This document shows, piece after piece, positions 41,966 to 49,763 of a DNA stretch of 64,000 nt. The stretch spans positions 930,001 through 994,000 of the forward strand of contig NZ_CP124750.1 in NCBI RefSeq assembly GCF_029962605.1, written 5' to 3'. The first letter of the stretch is position 1; every line of letters begins with the position of its first letter. The DNA comes from Serratia sarumanii (lineage in GTDB: Bacteria > Pseudomonadota > Gammaproteobacteria > Enterobacterales > Enterobacteriaceae). A program made the position numbers and the translations under genes. A model generated the notes under the pieces. It saw only the letters and a list, made by a program, of their open reading frames with translations, made no database searches and was not told the origin of the DNA.

Positions 41966-43081
41966 ATGCGCAATTCCCTCATTTTACTGCTGCTTTCCCT
42001 GTGCTTCGGCGTGTTCTCCGCTCAGGCGAAGACGGTGACCGATATCACCGGCCGCCAGGTCGTGGTGCCGGACAACCCGCAGCGCATCGTGGTGGGGGAA
42101 AGCCGCATGCTGTATACGCTGGCGCTGCTGGAGCCGGGCAACCCGGCGCAGCGCATCGTCGGCTGGCCGGCGGATCTGGCGCGGTTCGATGCACAAAGCT
42201 GGCAGCTCTATACGCAGAAGTTCCCGCAGATCGCCGCGATCCCCATTATCAGCGGTAATAACTTCCGCCAGGTCAATATTGAAAGCCTGCTGCAGCTGAA
42301 GCCGGATCTGGTGATCCTGGCGCGCTACGCGCGTGAAGACGGCGACAACGATCTGCTGGTTTCCGCGCTGAACAAGGCCGGCGTGGCGGTAATCTACGTC
42401 GATCTGCGCATCGATCTGCTGAACAACACCGTGCCGAGCGTGCGGCTGCTGGGCGAAGTGCTCAATCGCCGGCAGCGCGCCGAGCAGTTCATCGCGTTTT
42501 ATCAGCAGCATATGGCGGTGATCCGGCAACGGCTGGCGGGCTATCAGGGGCCGAAGCCCAAAGTGATGCTGCACCTGCATCTGGGGCGGCGCGACACCTG
42601 CTGCACCACCGCCGCGCACGGCAATCTCGGCGATCTGCTGACCTTCGCCGGCGGCGACAACATCGCCAACGCCAGCGTCAAAGGGGTGTATGGCGAACTG
42701 AACCCGGAAACCATTCTGAGCGCCAATCCCGACGTTTACCTCGCCACCGGCATGGCCGGCCCGCAGGGCAAACGGCTGTCCGATCTGCGCCTCGGGCCGC
42801 AGGTCAGCCAACAGGACGCCGCCGACAGCTTCCGCCGGCTGATCGCCAAACAGCCGATGCTGGCCAGCCTGCAGGCGGTGAAAAACCATCGCGCCTGGAG
42901 CGTCTGGCACAATTTTTACCTCAGCCCGTATCACGTGGTGCTGGTCGAGATGTTCGCCAAAGCGTTTTACCCGGATCTGTTCGCCGACATTAACCCGCAG
43001 CAGACCTTCCAACAGCTGTATCAGCAGTTTTTGCCGTTACCTTTTTCAGGGACCTATTGGAGTCAGTTAGATAATGAATAA
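41966..43081 (+). CDS. Periplasmic Fe-siderophore/haem-type binding protein (class III SBP)
   Basis: 371 residues. Signal peptide MRNSLILLLLSLCFGVFSAQA, then a BtuF/FecB-type fold (PF01497): KTVTDITGRQVVVPDNPQRIVVGESRMLYTLALL at the start, LLQLKPDLVILARYA, and the C-terminal lobe NLGDLLTFAGGDNIA. It would bind an iron chelate, or related cofactor, in the periplasm. I choose the ATG at 41966, because upstream ATGs at 41918 and 41933 lie in the Fur box and would not give a clean signal peptide. It overlaps the receptor gene by eight bases. No permease or ATPase gene is adjacent. Confidence 0.85.
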   Translation: MRNSLILLLLSLCFGVFSAQAKTVTDITGRQVVVPDNPQRIVVGESRMLYTLALLEPGNPAQRIVGWPADLARFDAQSWQLYTQKFPQIAAIPIISGNNFRQVNIESLLQLKPDLVILARYAREDGDNDLLVSALNKAGVAVIYVDLRIDLLNNTVPSVRLLGEVLNRRQRAEQFIAFYQQHMAVIRQRLAGYQGPKPKVMLHLHLGRRDTCCTTAAHGNLGDLLTFAGGDNIANASVKGVYGELNPETILSANPDVYLATGMAGPQGKRLSDLRLGPQVSQQDAADSFRRLIAKQPMLASLQAVKNHRAWSVWHNFYLSPYHVVLVEMFAKAFYPDLFADINPQQTFQQLYQQFLPLPFSGTYWSQLDNE

Positions 43082-45197
43082 CAACAAGCGCGGCTGGTGG
43101 TGCGCGTTGCCTTTGGCGGCCTGCGCGACATCGCCGACGTGGGCGGCGGAAAAAGCCGCATCGAAAGAAGAAAGCCTGGTGGTGATTGGCCGCAAAGACG
43201 CCGACGGCGTGCAGAGCTATCAGCCGTTGACCAGCGTCACCGGCACCCGCAGCGAAACCAGCCTGCTGAACGTGCCGCAGGCGATCGACGTGGTGCCGCA
43301 GCAGGTGATTACCGATCAGGCGGTCAGCAGCCTGGACGAAGCGCTGTACAACGTCAGCGGCATTACCCAGGCCAACACGCTGGGCGGCACCCAGGACGCG
43401 GTCATGAAACGCGGCTTCGGCGACAACCGCGACGGCTCCATTCTGCGCGACGGCGTGCGCTCGGTGCAGGCGCGCAACTTCACGCCGACCACCGAGCGGG
43501 TGGAGGTGCTCAAGGGGCCGGCCTCGATGCTGTACGGCATGGGCGAGCCGGGCGGGATGATCAACATGATCACCAAAAAGCCCCAGCTGCAGCAGCATAC
43601 CCACGTGGAAGGCTGGGGCAGCAGCTTCAACGGCGGCGGCGGCCAGCTTGACGTTACCGGGCCGCTCGGCACGTCGGGGTTCGCCTATCGCATGATCGTC
43701 GACCACGATGAAACCGATTACTGGCGCAACTTTGGCCGCAATCGCCAGACGGTGATCGCGCCGTCGTTGATGTGGTACGGCGAGAACACCACCGTGCGCT
43801 TGGCCTATGAACATATGGAATATCTGGTGCCGTTCGATCGCGGCACCATTATCGATTCGCGCACCGGCAAACCGGTGAATACGCCGCGCGATCGCCGTTT
43901 CGACGAAGCCTATAACGCCACCCGCGGCGATCAGGACAGCGTTACCCTGCAGATCGATCAAACGCTCAACGAGCGTTGGAAAAGCTCACTGACCTACGCC
44001 TACAGCCGCAACAGCTACAGCGACAACCAGGCGCGCGCCACGGCGCTGAACCCGGAGAGCGGCGTATTGAGCCGCCAGGCCGACGCGACCGCCAACGCCG
44101 TCAGCCACGCCAACGCGGTGCAGCTGACGCTCAATGGCGACGTGGACTGGGGCAGCATCAACCACCAGATGCTGTTCGGCTTCGATTTTGAAGATAACCG
44201 TACCTACCGCGGCGACATGATCCGCGGTAAAAAGAACAGCGATTTCAATATCTATCATCCGGTATACGGCCTGATGCCGCCGTCAACCGCGGTCAGCGCC
44301 AAAGACAGCGACCAGCGGGAAAACCTCACCAGCTACGGCTGGTTTATGCAGGATTCCATCCAGCTGACCGATAAATGGCTGGTTATGGGCGGGCTGCGTT
44401 ACGACGCTTTCGACGTTTATGCCGGCAAGGGGCGGCCGTTCCAGACCAATACCGACAGCTCGGACAGCAAGCTGGTGCCGCGCGCCGGGGTGGTCTACAA
44501 GCTGACGCCTTATGTGTCGCTGTACAGCAGCTATACCGAGTCGTTCAAGCCGAACTCTTCCATCGCCACCCAAATTGGTTCGCTGCCGCCGGAGCAGGGC
44601 AAGTCGTGGGAAGTCGGCGGCAAGCTGGCGCTGCCGAACGGCGTTACCGGCACGCTGGCGCTGTTTGACATCACCAAGCGCAACGTGATGGTCAGTGAGC
44701 TGGTGGAGGGCGAAACCGTGACGCGCACCGCCGGGCGCGTGCGTTCGCAGGGCGTGGAGCTGGACGTGGCCGGCAATCTCACCGACTCGCTGAGCCTGAT
44801 CGGTTCCTATGCGTATACCGACGCGCGGGTGGTGGACGATCCGGACAACAAGGGGAAAGAGATGACCAACGTGGCGCGCCACACCGCCTCGCTGTTCCTG
44901 ACCCAGAATCTGGGCAGCCCGGGCCTGTACAGCGGCGATGAGGTGCGCATCGGCGCCGGCGCGCGTTACGTGGGCCGCCGCCCGGGTGACGCCGCCAACA
45001 GCTTCTACCTGGATAATTACACCGTTGCCGATGCGTTCGCCGCTTATACCATGCCGATCAACGGCTATCGGGTGAAATGGCAGCTGAACGTGAAGAACCT
45101 GTTCGATAAAACCTACTACCCGTCCAGCGGCGGCAACCTGCGCGTGGCGGTGGGGGAACCGCGTGAGGTGGTGCTGCGCGGCAGTGTCGATTTCTAA
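43074..45197 (+). CDS. TonB-dependent siderophore receptor
   Basis: 707 residues: signal sequence to about TWA, a TonB-box-like region (EESLVVIG), a plug (LNVPQAIDVVPQQVITDQAVSSLDEALYNVSGI ... RVEVLKGPASMLYGMGEPGGMINMITKKP), and a 22-strand barrel ending in Phe (GSVDF). The plug and barrel are of the FhuA/FoxA/FcuA siderophore class; there is no N-terminal signalling domain, so it does not work through its own sigma factor. The exact ligand cannot be told. Overlaps the binding protein gene by eight bases and shares its Fur box. Confidence 0.9.
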   Translation: MNNNKRGWWCALPLAACATSPTWAAEKAASKEESLVVIGRKDADGVQSYQPLTSVTGTRSETSLLNVPQAIDVVPQQVITDQAVSSLDEALYNVSGITQANTLGGTQDAVMKRGFGDNRDGSILRDGVRSVQARNFTPTTERVEVLKGPASMLYGMGEPGGMINMITKKPQLQQHTHVEGWGSSFNGGGGQLDVTGPLGTSGFAYRMIVDHDETDYWRNFGRNRQTVIAPSLMWYGENTTVRLAYEHMEYLVPFDRGTIIDSRTGKPVNTPRDRRFDEAYNATRGDQDSVTLQIDQTLNERWKSSLTYAYSRNSYSDNQARATALNPESGVLSRQADATANAVSHANAVQLTLNGDVDWGSINHQMLFGFDFEDNRTYRGDMIRGKKNSDFNIYHPVYGLMPPSTAVSAKDSDQRENLTSYGWFMQDSIQLTDKWLVMGGLRYDAFDVYAGKGRPFQTNTDSSDSKLVPRAGVVYKLTPYVSLYSSYTESFKPNSSIATQIGSLPPEQGKSWEVGGKLALPNGVTGTLALFDITKRNVMVSELVEGETVTRTAGRVRSQGVELDVAGNLTDSLSLIGSYAYTDARVVDDPDNKGKEMTNVARHTASLFLTQNLGSPGLYSGDEVRIGAGARYVGRRPGDAANSFYLDNYTVADAFAAYTMPINGYRVKWQLNVKNLFDKTYYPSSGGNLRVAVGEPREVVLRGSVDF

Positions 45198-45250
45198 GCC
45201 ACGGGCGGTGAAATTTGCTTAAATAACCGCCCCAACGTTAAGGAGAACCC

Positions 45251-45769
45251 ATGAGCCTGCAGATTCGTTTGGCGCAGCAGCGGGATATCGTGCACTTGAT
45301 GGCGGTTGAACGTTCGGCGGCGCAGCTGTTTCGCCAGCAGCCGGAATGGCGCTTTATCGCCGAAGGCGAGGTGATGGCCCCGCAGCAGCACGCCGCATTT
45401 ATCGCCGAGCACCGTGAATGGCTGGCGCAAAGCGACAACGGCGAGTGCGCCGGTTTTATTGCCGTGCAGGCTCAGGGGGAAGATTGGCACATCGCCGAAT
45501 TGTCGGTCGCCGGCACCTGGCAGCGGCAGGGCGTCGGCCGTCGCCTGATCGGCGCGGTGGCGGAAGAGGCCAAACGGCAGGGCGCGGGCCGCCTGACGCT
45601 CACCACCTTCATCGAGGTGCCGTGGAATGCGCCTTACTACCGGCGGCTGGGATTCCGGCCGCTTGACGACGCGCGGCTCACGGCCGCTCTGCGGCGGCAC
45701 CTGGATGAGGATCTGGCGCACGGCTTTGCCGCAGGCAGTCGCTGTGCCATGGAATTTACACTATCGTAA
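45251..45769 (+). CDS. GNAT family acetyltransferase
   Basis: 172 residues. Acetyl-CoA loop: IAELSVAGTWQRQGVGRRLIGAVAEEAKRQGAGRLTLTTF (Q/R-x-x-G-x-G/R present), then WNAPYYRRLGFRPLDDARL. AAGGAGAACCC precedes the start. It lies 53 bases after the receptor gene in the same direction and could be in that transcript, but need not be functionally linked. Substrate unknown. Confidence 0.88.
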   Translation: MSLQIRLAQQRDIVHLMAVERSAAQLFRQQPEWRFIAEGEVMAPQQHAAFIAEHREWLAQSDNGECAGFIAVQAQGEDWHIAELSVAGTWQRQGVGRRLIGAVAEEAKRQGAGRLTLTTFIEVPWNAPYYRRLGFRPLDDARLTAALRRHLDEDLAHGFAAGSRCAMEFTLS

Positions 45770-45782
45770 ATATTGAAATACA
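45765..45782 (+). promoter_or_regulatory. Weak candidate TyrR box upstream of aroL
   Basis: CGTAAATATTGAAATACA has the G-N14-C spacing of the TyrR consensus TGTAAA-N6-TTTACA and nine of its twelve defined bases. TyrR controls aroL in E. coli. It lies about 100 bases upstream of the aroL start. Weak as a sequence match. Confidence 0.35.
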
Positions 45783-45878
45783 GAGCGGGCAGGGTATGAT
45801 GCTGCCACCACGCCATCGCACCCGCTCGGTATTTTGGTATGCAATGCACTCAAGTCACCGCATAAGGGACAACCCGTA

Positions 45879-46403
45879 ATGACACAAACCCTGTTCATGA
45901 TAGGCGCTCGCGGAGCCGGCAAGACCACGGTAGGCAGCGCATTGGCGCTGGCGTTGGGCTATCAGTTCGTCGATACCGATCTGTTTATGCAGCAGGCGGC
46001 GCAGATGAGCGTGGCGGAAATGGTCGAGCGCGAGGGCTGGCTGGGGTTCCGCCGCCGCGAGATCATCGCGTTGCAAACCGTGACCAAGCCGTCAACTATA
46101 GTTGCCACCGGCGGCGGGGCGATCCTGGCGGAGGAGAACCGTCAGTTTATGCGCCAGCATGGCACCGTTATCTACCTGCGCGCGCCGGCCAGCGTGTTGG
46201 CGCAGCGGTTGGAAGAGTACCCGGAAGATGCGCAGCGCCCGACGCTCACCGGCAGACCGATCGCCGAGGAGATGCTCGAGGTGCTGGCGGCGCGCGAAGC
46301 GCTGTATCAGGACGCCGCGCATTACGTGATAGACGGCACCGCCGATCCGCAGCGGGTGGTGGAACAAATCCTCGCGGTGTTGCCGCGTGAGACGGTGAAG
46401 TAA
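45879..46403 (+). CDS. aroL: Shikimate kinase II
   Basis: 174 residues, the E. coli AroL length. Walker [10 protein letters not shown] at residues 9-17; shikimate-binding [10 protein letters not shown]; the GWLGFRRRE region; [15 protein letters not shown] (Walker B-like GGG loop); and the lid Arg in RPTLTGRP. It phosphorylates shikimate with ATP in the chorismate pathway. The start at 45879 follows AAGGGACAACC. In E. coli it is followed at once by yaiA and aroM; here another block intervenes. Confidence 0.95.
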   Translation: MTQTLFMIGARGAGKTTVGSALALALGYQFVDTDLFMQQAAQMSVAEMVEREGWLGFRRREIIALQTVTKPSTIVATGGGAILAEENRQFMRQHGTVIYLRAPASVLAQRLEEYPEDAQRPTLTGRPIAEEMLEVLAAREALYQDAAHYVIDGTADPQRVVEQILAVLPRETVK

Positions 46404-46417
46404 CCCTTTCTTCTCTT

Positions 46418-46438
46418 CGGGCGCCGGGCGCCCGTTTT
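46418..46438 (+). terminator. Rho-independent terminator after aroL
   Basis: 7-bp stem CGGGCGC (46418-46424) / GCGCCCG (46428-46434) with a three-base loop, then TTTT. It separates aroL from the downstream genes, unlike the polycistronic E. coli arrangement. Confidence 0.7.
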
Positions 46439-46439
46439 C

Positions 46440-47183
46440 CTATTCCGTTTGCCGAGCCGGCGCAAAGTACGCCCCGGGCGTGACGCCGAAGCGGCGACGA
46501 AAGGCGGCGATATAGGCGCTGACGTTGTCATAGCCACAGGCGTCGGCCACCTCGCCGACCGCTTTGCCGCGTGATAATCCCTCCAGTGAACGCAATACCC
46601 GCGCCTGCTGGCGCCACAGCGCGAAGCTGATGCCGGTTTCCTGCAGAAAGCGGCGGCTCAGGGTGCGCGGGCTGAGCCCGGCCCAAATGGCCCAGTCGCG
46701 CTGGCTGCGCGGGCTGGCGGGATCGTTCAGCAGCGCCCGGGCGATGTTCAGCAACCGGGCGTCCTGCGGCAGCGGCAATTGTAACGGCGCGCGGCTTGCC
46801 GCGTGCATTTCGTCCAGCAGCACCTGCAGCAGCCGCCGTTGCGGCGCGCTCAGCGGGCCGGCGGGGAACTGCGCGATGCGCTCCACCAGGGCCTGCAACA
46901 GCGCAGAGGCCGTGAACAGCTGCGGCTGCGGCGGCATCTCCGGCACGCTTCCCACCGGCAGATACAGATTCCAGCCCGCCACGTCGCCGCAGGCCAGCGC
47001 CTGATGGGCGCATCCTGGCGGCAGCCAGCCCAGCGTACCGCCGGTGATCGCCCATTGCCGGCCCGGGAGTTCCATTGCCAGCATGCCGCGCGTCAAGAGA
47101 TAGATCTGGCCGCCTTCGTGCCGGTGCCAGGGCGTCAGGTGCTTTTTTTCATGCTGAAGGCGTTGGCTGCGGATCTGCGTCAT
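46440..47183 (-). CDS. AraC-family regulator with N-terminal cupin
   Basis: 247 residues. The N-terminal cupin sensor has LTPWHRHEGGQIYLLTRGMLAMEL (two His of the cupin pattern). The C-terminal AraC domain has WAIWAGLSPRTLSRRFLQETGISFALWRQQARV and VADACGYDNVSAYIAAFRRRFGVTPGAYF. It resembles the NimR (YeaM) group that regulates exporters. No exporter gene adjoins; the divergent neighbour is the NTF2-like gene at 47280. This gene lies inserted between aroL and yaiA. Confidence 0.9.
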   Translation of the reverse strand: MTQIRSQRLQHEKKHLTPWHRHEGGQIYLLTRGMLAMELPGRQWAITGGTLGWLPPGCAHQALACGDVAGWNLYLPVGSVPEMPPQPQLFTASALLQALVERIAQFPAGPLSAPQRRLLQVLLDEMHAASRAPLQLPLPQDARLLNIARALLNDPASPRSQRDWAIWAGLSPRTLSRRFLQETGISFALWRQQARVLRSLEGLSRGKAVGEVADACGYDNVSAYIAAFRRRFGVTPGAYFAPARQTE

Positions 47184-47279
47184 ATTGGCCGTTTATCGTT
47201 ATTGAAAGTCTTGATGTGGTTATTATGCCATCGCCTGGTCGGGATAGGATCGCCGTTCACCCTATTTCGGAGAAACCTG

Positions 47280-47684
47280 ATGACTCAACTTACCCCACTG
47301 AACCTGGTGCTCGATACGCTGCAGCAGGTCGTCGCCAGCCCGGAGCACCGGCCAACGCAGCTCGCCGCCCGTTTCAGCGCAGACTACCGCCAGCAGGTGG
47401 ATGGCAAGGTGCTGAACTTCGAGCAGTTTGAGCAACACATGGCGCTGCTGAAGCGGCAAACCCGGCGCATGACGCTGAGCGTGATCGCGGCGGCGGAGCG
47501 GGGCGAGGTGGTGCTGACCCACCATCTGGTCGAGGTGGAAAAGCGCGACGGCTCCTGCAGCCGCGTGCGGGTGCTGGCGCACTTCACCGTGCGTGAGGGC
47601 CGCATTTGCGCCTGCGATGAACTGACCGAGCTGCTGGCGGGCGCGCCCGGCGATCGCGATCTTGGCTCGCGCGTGTCGGAATGA
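47280..47684 (+). CDS. NTF2/SnoaL-like fold protein of unknown function
   Basis: 134 residues. It looks like a nuclear-transport-factor-2-like cone (FSADYRQQVDGKVLNFEQFEQHMALLKRQ ... LTHHLVEVEKRDGSCSRVRVLAHFTVREGRICACDELTELL), with the alternating strands and conserved aromatic/acidic end of SnoaL-like proteins. These act as small isomerases, hydrolases or binding proteins; no catalytic role can be assigned. TTCGGAGAAACCTG contains the ribosome site. Divergent from the AraC gene and presumably regulated by it. Confidence 0.75.
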   Translation: MTQLTPLNLVLDTLQQVVASPEHRPTQLAARFSADYRQQVDGKVLNFEQFEQHMALLKRQTRRMTLSVIAAAERGEVVLTHHLVEVEKRDGSCSRVRVLAHFTVREGRICACDELTELLAGAPGDRDLGSRVSE

Positions 47685-47694
47685 GGGCGGCTGC

Positions 47695-47720
47695 TATACT
47701 TGCTACTGTGTGAATCACAC
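47695..47720 (+). promoter_or_regulatory. -10 element and palindromic operator upstream of yaiA
   Basis: TATACT (47695-47700) as a -10 is followed by the perfect palindrome GTGTGAATCACAC (47708-47720), which would begin near the transcription start and abuts the GGGAG ribosome site (47721-47725). A repressor bound there could block transcription. It does not match TyrR or TrpR sites and is too short for a CRP site. Confidence 0.45.
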
Positions 47721-47731
47721 GGGAGAACGGC

Positions 47732-47932
47732 ATGCGCGAAAATGATCAACCTGCTTATCCACGGAGCGCCCGCGTCGTAGAGGTGTTTCGGGGCGACCCG
47801 AACCTGCATCTGCGCCGTTTTGAAGTGCGCACCGACGACATTGAGCCGAATACGCTGCTCAGTGAACATGAAACCGAGCAGGAAGCGCTTGACGCCAAGC
47901 ATCGCTATGAGGACGAGGCGTTAGAGCTCTGA
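47732..47932 (+). CDS. yaiA: YaiA-like small protein
   Basis: 66 residues with the YaiA pattern: QPAYPRSARVVEVF near the start and TLLSEHETEQEALDAKHRYED at the end, matching E. coli YaiA (63 residues; [21 protein letters not shown]). In E. coli it lies in the aroL-yaiA-aroM transcript and its function is unknown. GGGAG provides the ribosome site. Here it has its own promoter, palindrome and terminator, and lies 1.3 kb after aroL. Confidence 0.85.
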   Translation: MRENDQPAYPRSARVVEVFRGDPNLHLRRFEVRTDDIEPNTLLSEHETEQEALDAKHRYEDEALEL

Positions 47933-47945
47933 CCTGCAGCCCAGC

Positions 47946-47970
47946 GGAAACCGGCGCCAGGCCGGTTTCC
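47946..47970 (+). terminator. Terminator after yaiA
   Basis: 10-bp stem GGAAACCGGC (47946-47955) / GCCGGTTTCC (47961-47970), loop GCCAG, followed by CGTTTATC. Only a short T-run. Confidence 0.65.
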
Positions 47971-48011
47971 CGTTTATCCCCGCCTTAGCACATATTTCCC
48001 AGAACAATATT

Positions 48012-48030
48012 GATAATGATAATCATTTAT
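48012..48030 (+). promoter_or_regulatory. Fur box upstream of hasI
   Basis: GATAATGATAATCATTTAT matches 16 of 19 consensus Fur bases, including the first 16 in a row. It lies about 47 bases before the hasI start. Confidence 0.9.
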
Positions 48031-48076
48031 GTGATTTTTATCGCCCCTATTGGGTGTTTCACTTCTGGGAAAAGAG

Positions 48077-48577
48077 ATGTCCAATTCCGAGTTGCAGGCG
48101 TTGTTTCTGCGCCATATGCGGCCGCTGCAAGCCTATTTGAACGCCAAACTGCGCGACCCTCAGCTGGCTGCGGACTTGGCGCAGGAAAGTTTTACCCGCC
48201 TGACCGAGCAGTATCCGCAGGGTAATATTCTCGATATCGAGGCCTACCTGTACAAAACCGCCAAAAACCTGATGCTCGACCATCTGCGCCAGCAGCAGCG
48301 GCGGCAGACCGAAGCGGTCGAAGACGACGTTCTGGCGCAGTATCCCTCCGGTGAACCGGCGCTTGAACAACTGGCGATCGATAGCCAATTGCTGCAGCTG
48401 TTGCAACAGGCGCTGGCGGACATGCCGCCGCGCACGCAGCAGATTTTCCGCCTTAACCGGCTCGATGGCCTGACCCAGGCGCAGGTGGCGGCGCAGCTGG
48501 GCGTGTCGCTCAGCACGGTGGAAAAACACTTGGCCAGCGCGCTCGAGCGGCTGATGGCGCGGATGGAAGAACAATAA
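48077..48577 (+). CDS. hasI: HasI, iron-regulated ECF sigma factor of the haem uptake system
   Basis: 166 residues of the FecI class. Region 2 holds LRDPQLAADLAQESFTRL and EAYLYKTAKNLMLDHLRQQQRR; region 4 holds MPPRTQQIFRLNRLDGLTQAQVAAQLGVSLSTVEKHLASALERL. In S. marcescens HasI directs transcription of hasS and hasR after the haem-loaded haemophore signals through HasR and HasS. The start at 48077 follows GGGAAAAGAG. Fur box upstream; hasS follows 76 bases downstream. Confidence 0.95.
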   Translation: MSNSELQALFLRHMRPLQAYLNAKLRDPQLAADLAQESFTRLTEQYPQGNILDIEAYLYKTAKNLMLDHLRQQQRRQTEAVEDDVLAQYPSGEPALEQLAIDSQLLQLLQQALADMPPRTQQIFRLNRLDGLTQAQVAAQLGVSLSTVEKHLASALERLMARMEEQ

Positions 48578-48587
48578 TGGCAATTTT

Positions 48588-48617
48588 TTTACGGGTTTAT
48601 CCGCGCTCAGACGTCTT
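48588..48617 (+). promoter_or_regulatory. Candidate HasI-dependent promoter of hasS
   Basis: TTTACGGGTTT (48588-48598) and ACGTCTT (48611-48617) are repeated upstream of hasR with the same 20-base spacing between ACGGG and ACGTC. No sigma-70 promoter is visible here. Confidence 0.6.
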
Positions 48618-48645
48618 AACCTATAACCAGAAAAAACAGAGGTCT

Positions 48646-48657
48646 ATGCCATTATGA
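48646..48657 (+). other. Three-codon leader overlapping the hasS start
   Basis: ATGCCATTATGA: AGAGG (48638-48642) lies only three bases before this ATG. It encodes Met-Pro-Leu and stops at a TGA that overlaps the hasS ATG. If used, hasS would be translated by re-initiation; otherwise the same AGAGG serves hasS at 11 bases. Confidence 0.3.
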
Positions 48658-49607
48658 AACCGCTAACCGCACAGGCGCGACAGCAGGCGGCCGCCTGGGC
48701 CGTGAGCCTGGCCGAAGGGGCGCTGCCGGCCGATCGGCGGCGAGCGCTGGACGCCTGGCTGGCCGCCGATCCGCAGCATCCGGCGGCGCTGCGTCAGGCT
48801 CGCCTGCTGTGGACGACGCTGGGGCAGCTGCCGCCAGAGCAGCGGCAGGCGTTACAACCGCAGGTGGCGGCGCTGAAAACGCCATCTCGCCATCGATGGC
48901 CCCGCTGGGCGGTGGCGGCGGCGGTGGCGATCGCCGTTTCCTTCGGCGTTTATCGCGGGCCGGATCTGTGGATCGGCATGCAGGCGGATTATCAAACCGT
49001 TCGCGGCGAGGTGCGCGAAGTGGCATTGCCGGACGGCAGCCGGGTGGCGCTGGACAGCGGCAGCGCGATCGCACTGGCGTATTCCGCAGGCGAACGCAAG
49101 GTGCGGCTGCTGAGCGGCGCCGCCTATTTTATCGTCGCGCCGTTAGGTGGGGCGGAAAGCCGCCCATTCAGGGTGGAGGCGGAAAACGGCGTCACTCAGG
49201 CGCTGGGCACCGAGTTCAGCGTGGCGCGCACCGAACAGGGCGTGGACATCAGCGTGCATCAGCACAGCGTGCGGGTGACGCTTGAGCGCGGTGAGCGCTC
49301 GCTGGTGGTCGCGCAACGCCAGGCGGCGCATTACCGCAACGGGCAGCTGCAGCTGACGCGGCAAACGGCCGGCGATGACGCCTGGCGGCGCGGCTGGCTG
49401 GTGATCGACCGCCAACCGCTGACGCAGGCGCTCGCGCAGCTCAACCGCTATCGCGCGACCCGCATCGTGGCGGTCAATCCCGCGCTAAGAGCGCGCACGG
49501 TGAGCGGCGTGTTTGCGCTCAATAAACTCGACGACGGCGTCGGCGCCATTCGTCAGGAACTCTCCGCCCGCCAACTGAATCTCCCCGGCATCACGCTGCT
49601 TTACTGA
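48654..49607 (+). CDS. hasS: HasS, FecR-like anti-sigma factor
   Basis: 317 residues. Order: a cytoplasmic anti-sigma region (DAWLAADPQHPAALRQARLLW, the FecR N-terminal pattern), one membrane helix (WAVAAAVAIAVSFGVY), then a periplasmic FecR domain (VRGEVREVALPDGSRVALDSGSAIALAY, ending LARTVSGVFALNKLDDGV-like). It holds HasI inactive until HasR with haem-HasA contacts its periplasmic domain. The ATG at 48654 sits 11 bases after AGAGG. Confidence 0.93.
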   Translation: MKPLTAQARQQAAAWAVSLAEGALPADRRRALDAWLAADPQHPAALRQARLLWTTLGQLPPEQRQALQPQVAALKTPSRHRWPRWAVAAAVAIAVSFGVYRGPDLWIGMQADYQTVRGEVREVALPDGSRVALDSGSAIALAYSAGERKVRLLSGAAYFIVAPLGGAESRPFRVEAENGVTQALGTEFSVARTEQGVDISVHQHSVRVTLERGERSLVVAQRQAAHYRNGQLQLTRQTAGDDAWRRGWLVIDRQPLTQALAQLNRYRATRIVAVNPALRARTVSGVFALNKLDDGVGAIRQELSARQLNLPGITLLY

Positions 49608-49666
49608 GCGGCGCAGGCGGGCCGGGATGCCCGTTTCGCCGCTATTTTCACTTTCTGTAAAAAATC

Positions 49667-49698
49667 TTTACGGGTTTTTGCCTCCCGGAACGTCCTTA
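49667..49698 (+). promoter_or_regulatory. Candidate HasI-dependent promoter of hasR
   Basis: TTTACGGGTTT (49667-49677) and ACGTCCTTA (49690-49698), the same elements and spacing as before hasS. The start site would fall just upstream of the Fur box at 49708. Confidence 0.6.
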
Positions 49699-49707
49699 TG
49701 TTTAAAC

Positions 49708-49726
49708 GAGATTGATTTCCATTATC
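49708..49726 (+). promoter_or_regulatory. Fur box upstream of hasR
   Basis: GAGATTGATTTCCATTATC matches 14 of 19 Fur consensus positions, including CATTATC at its end. It lies downstream of the candidate HasI promoter, so Fur could repress hasR directly. Confidence 0.6.
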
Positions 49727-49763
49727 ACTTGGTTTGGCATTCTTTCGGGTGGAACACACACGC

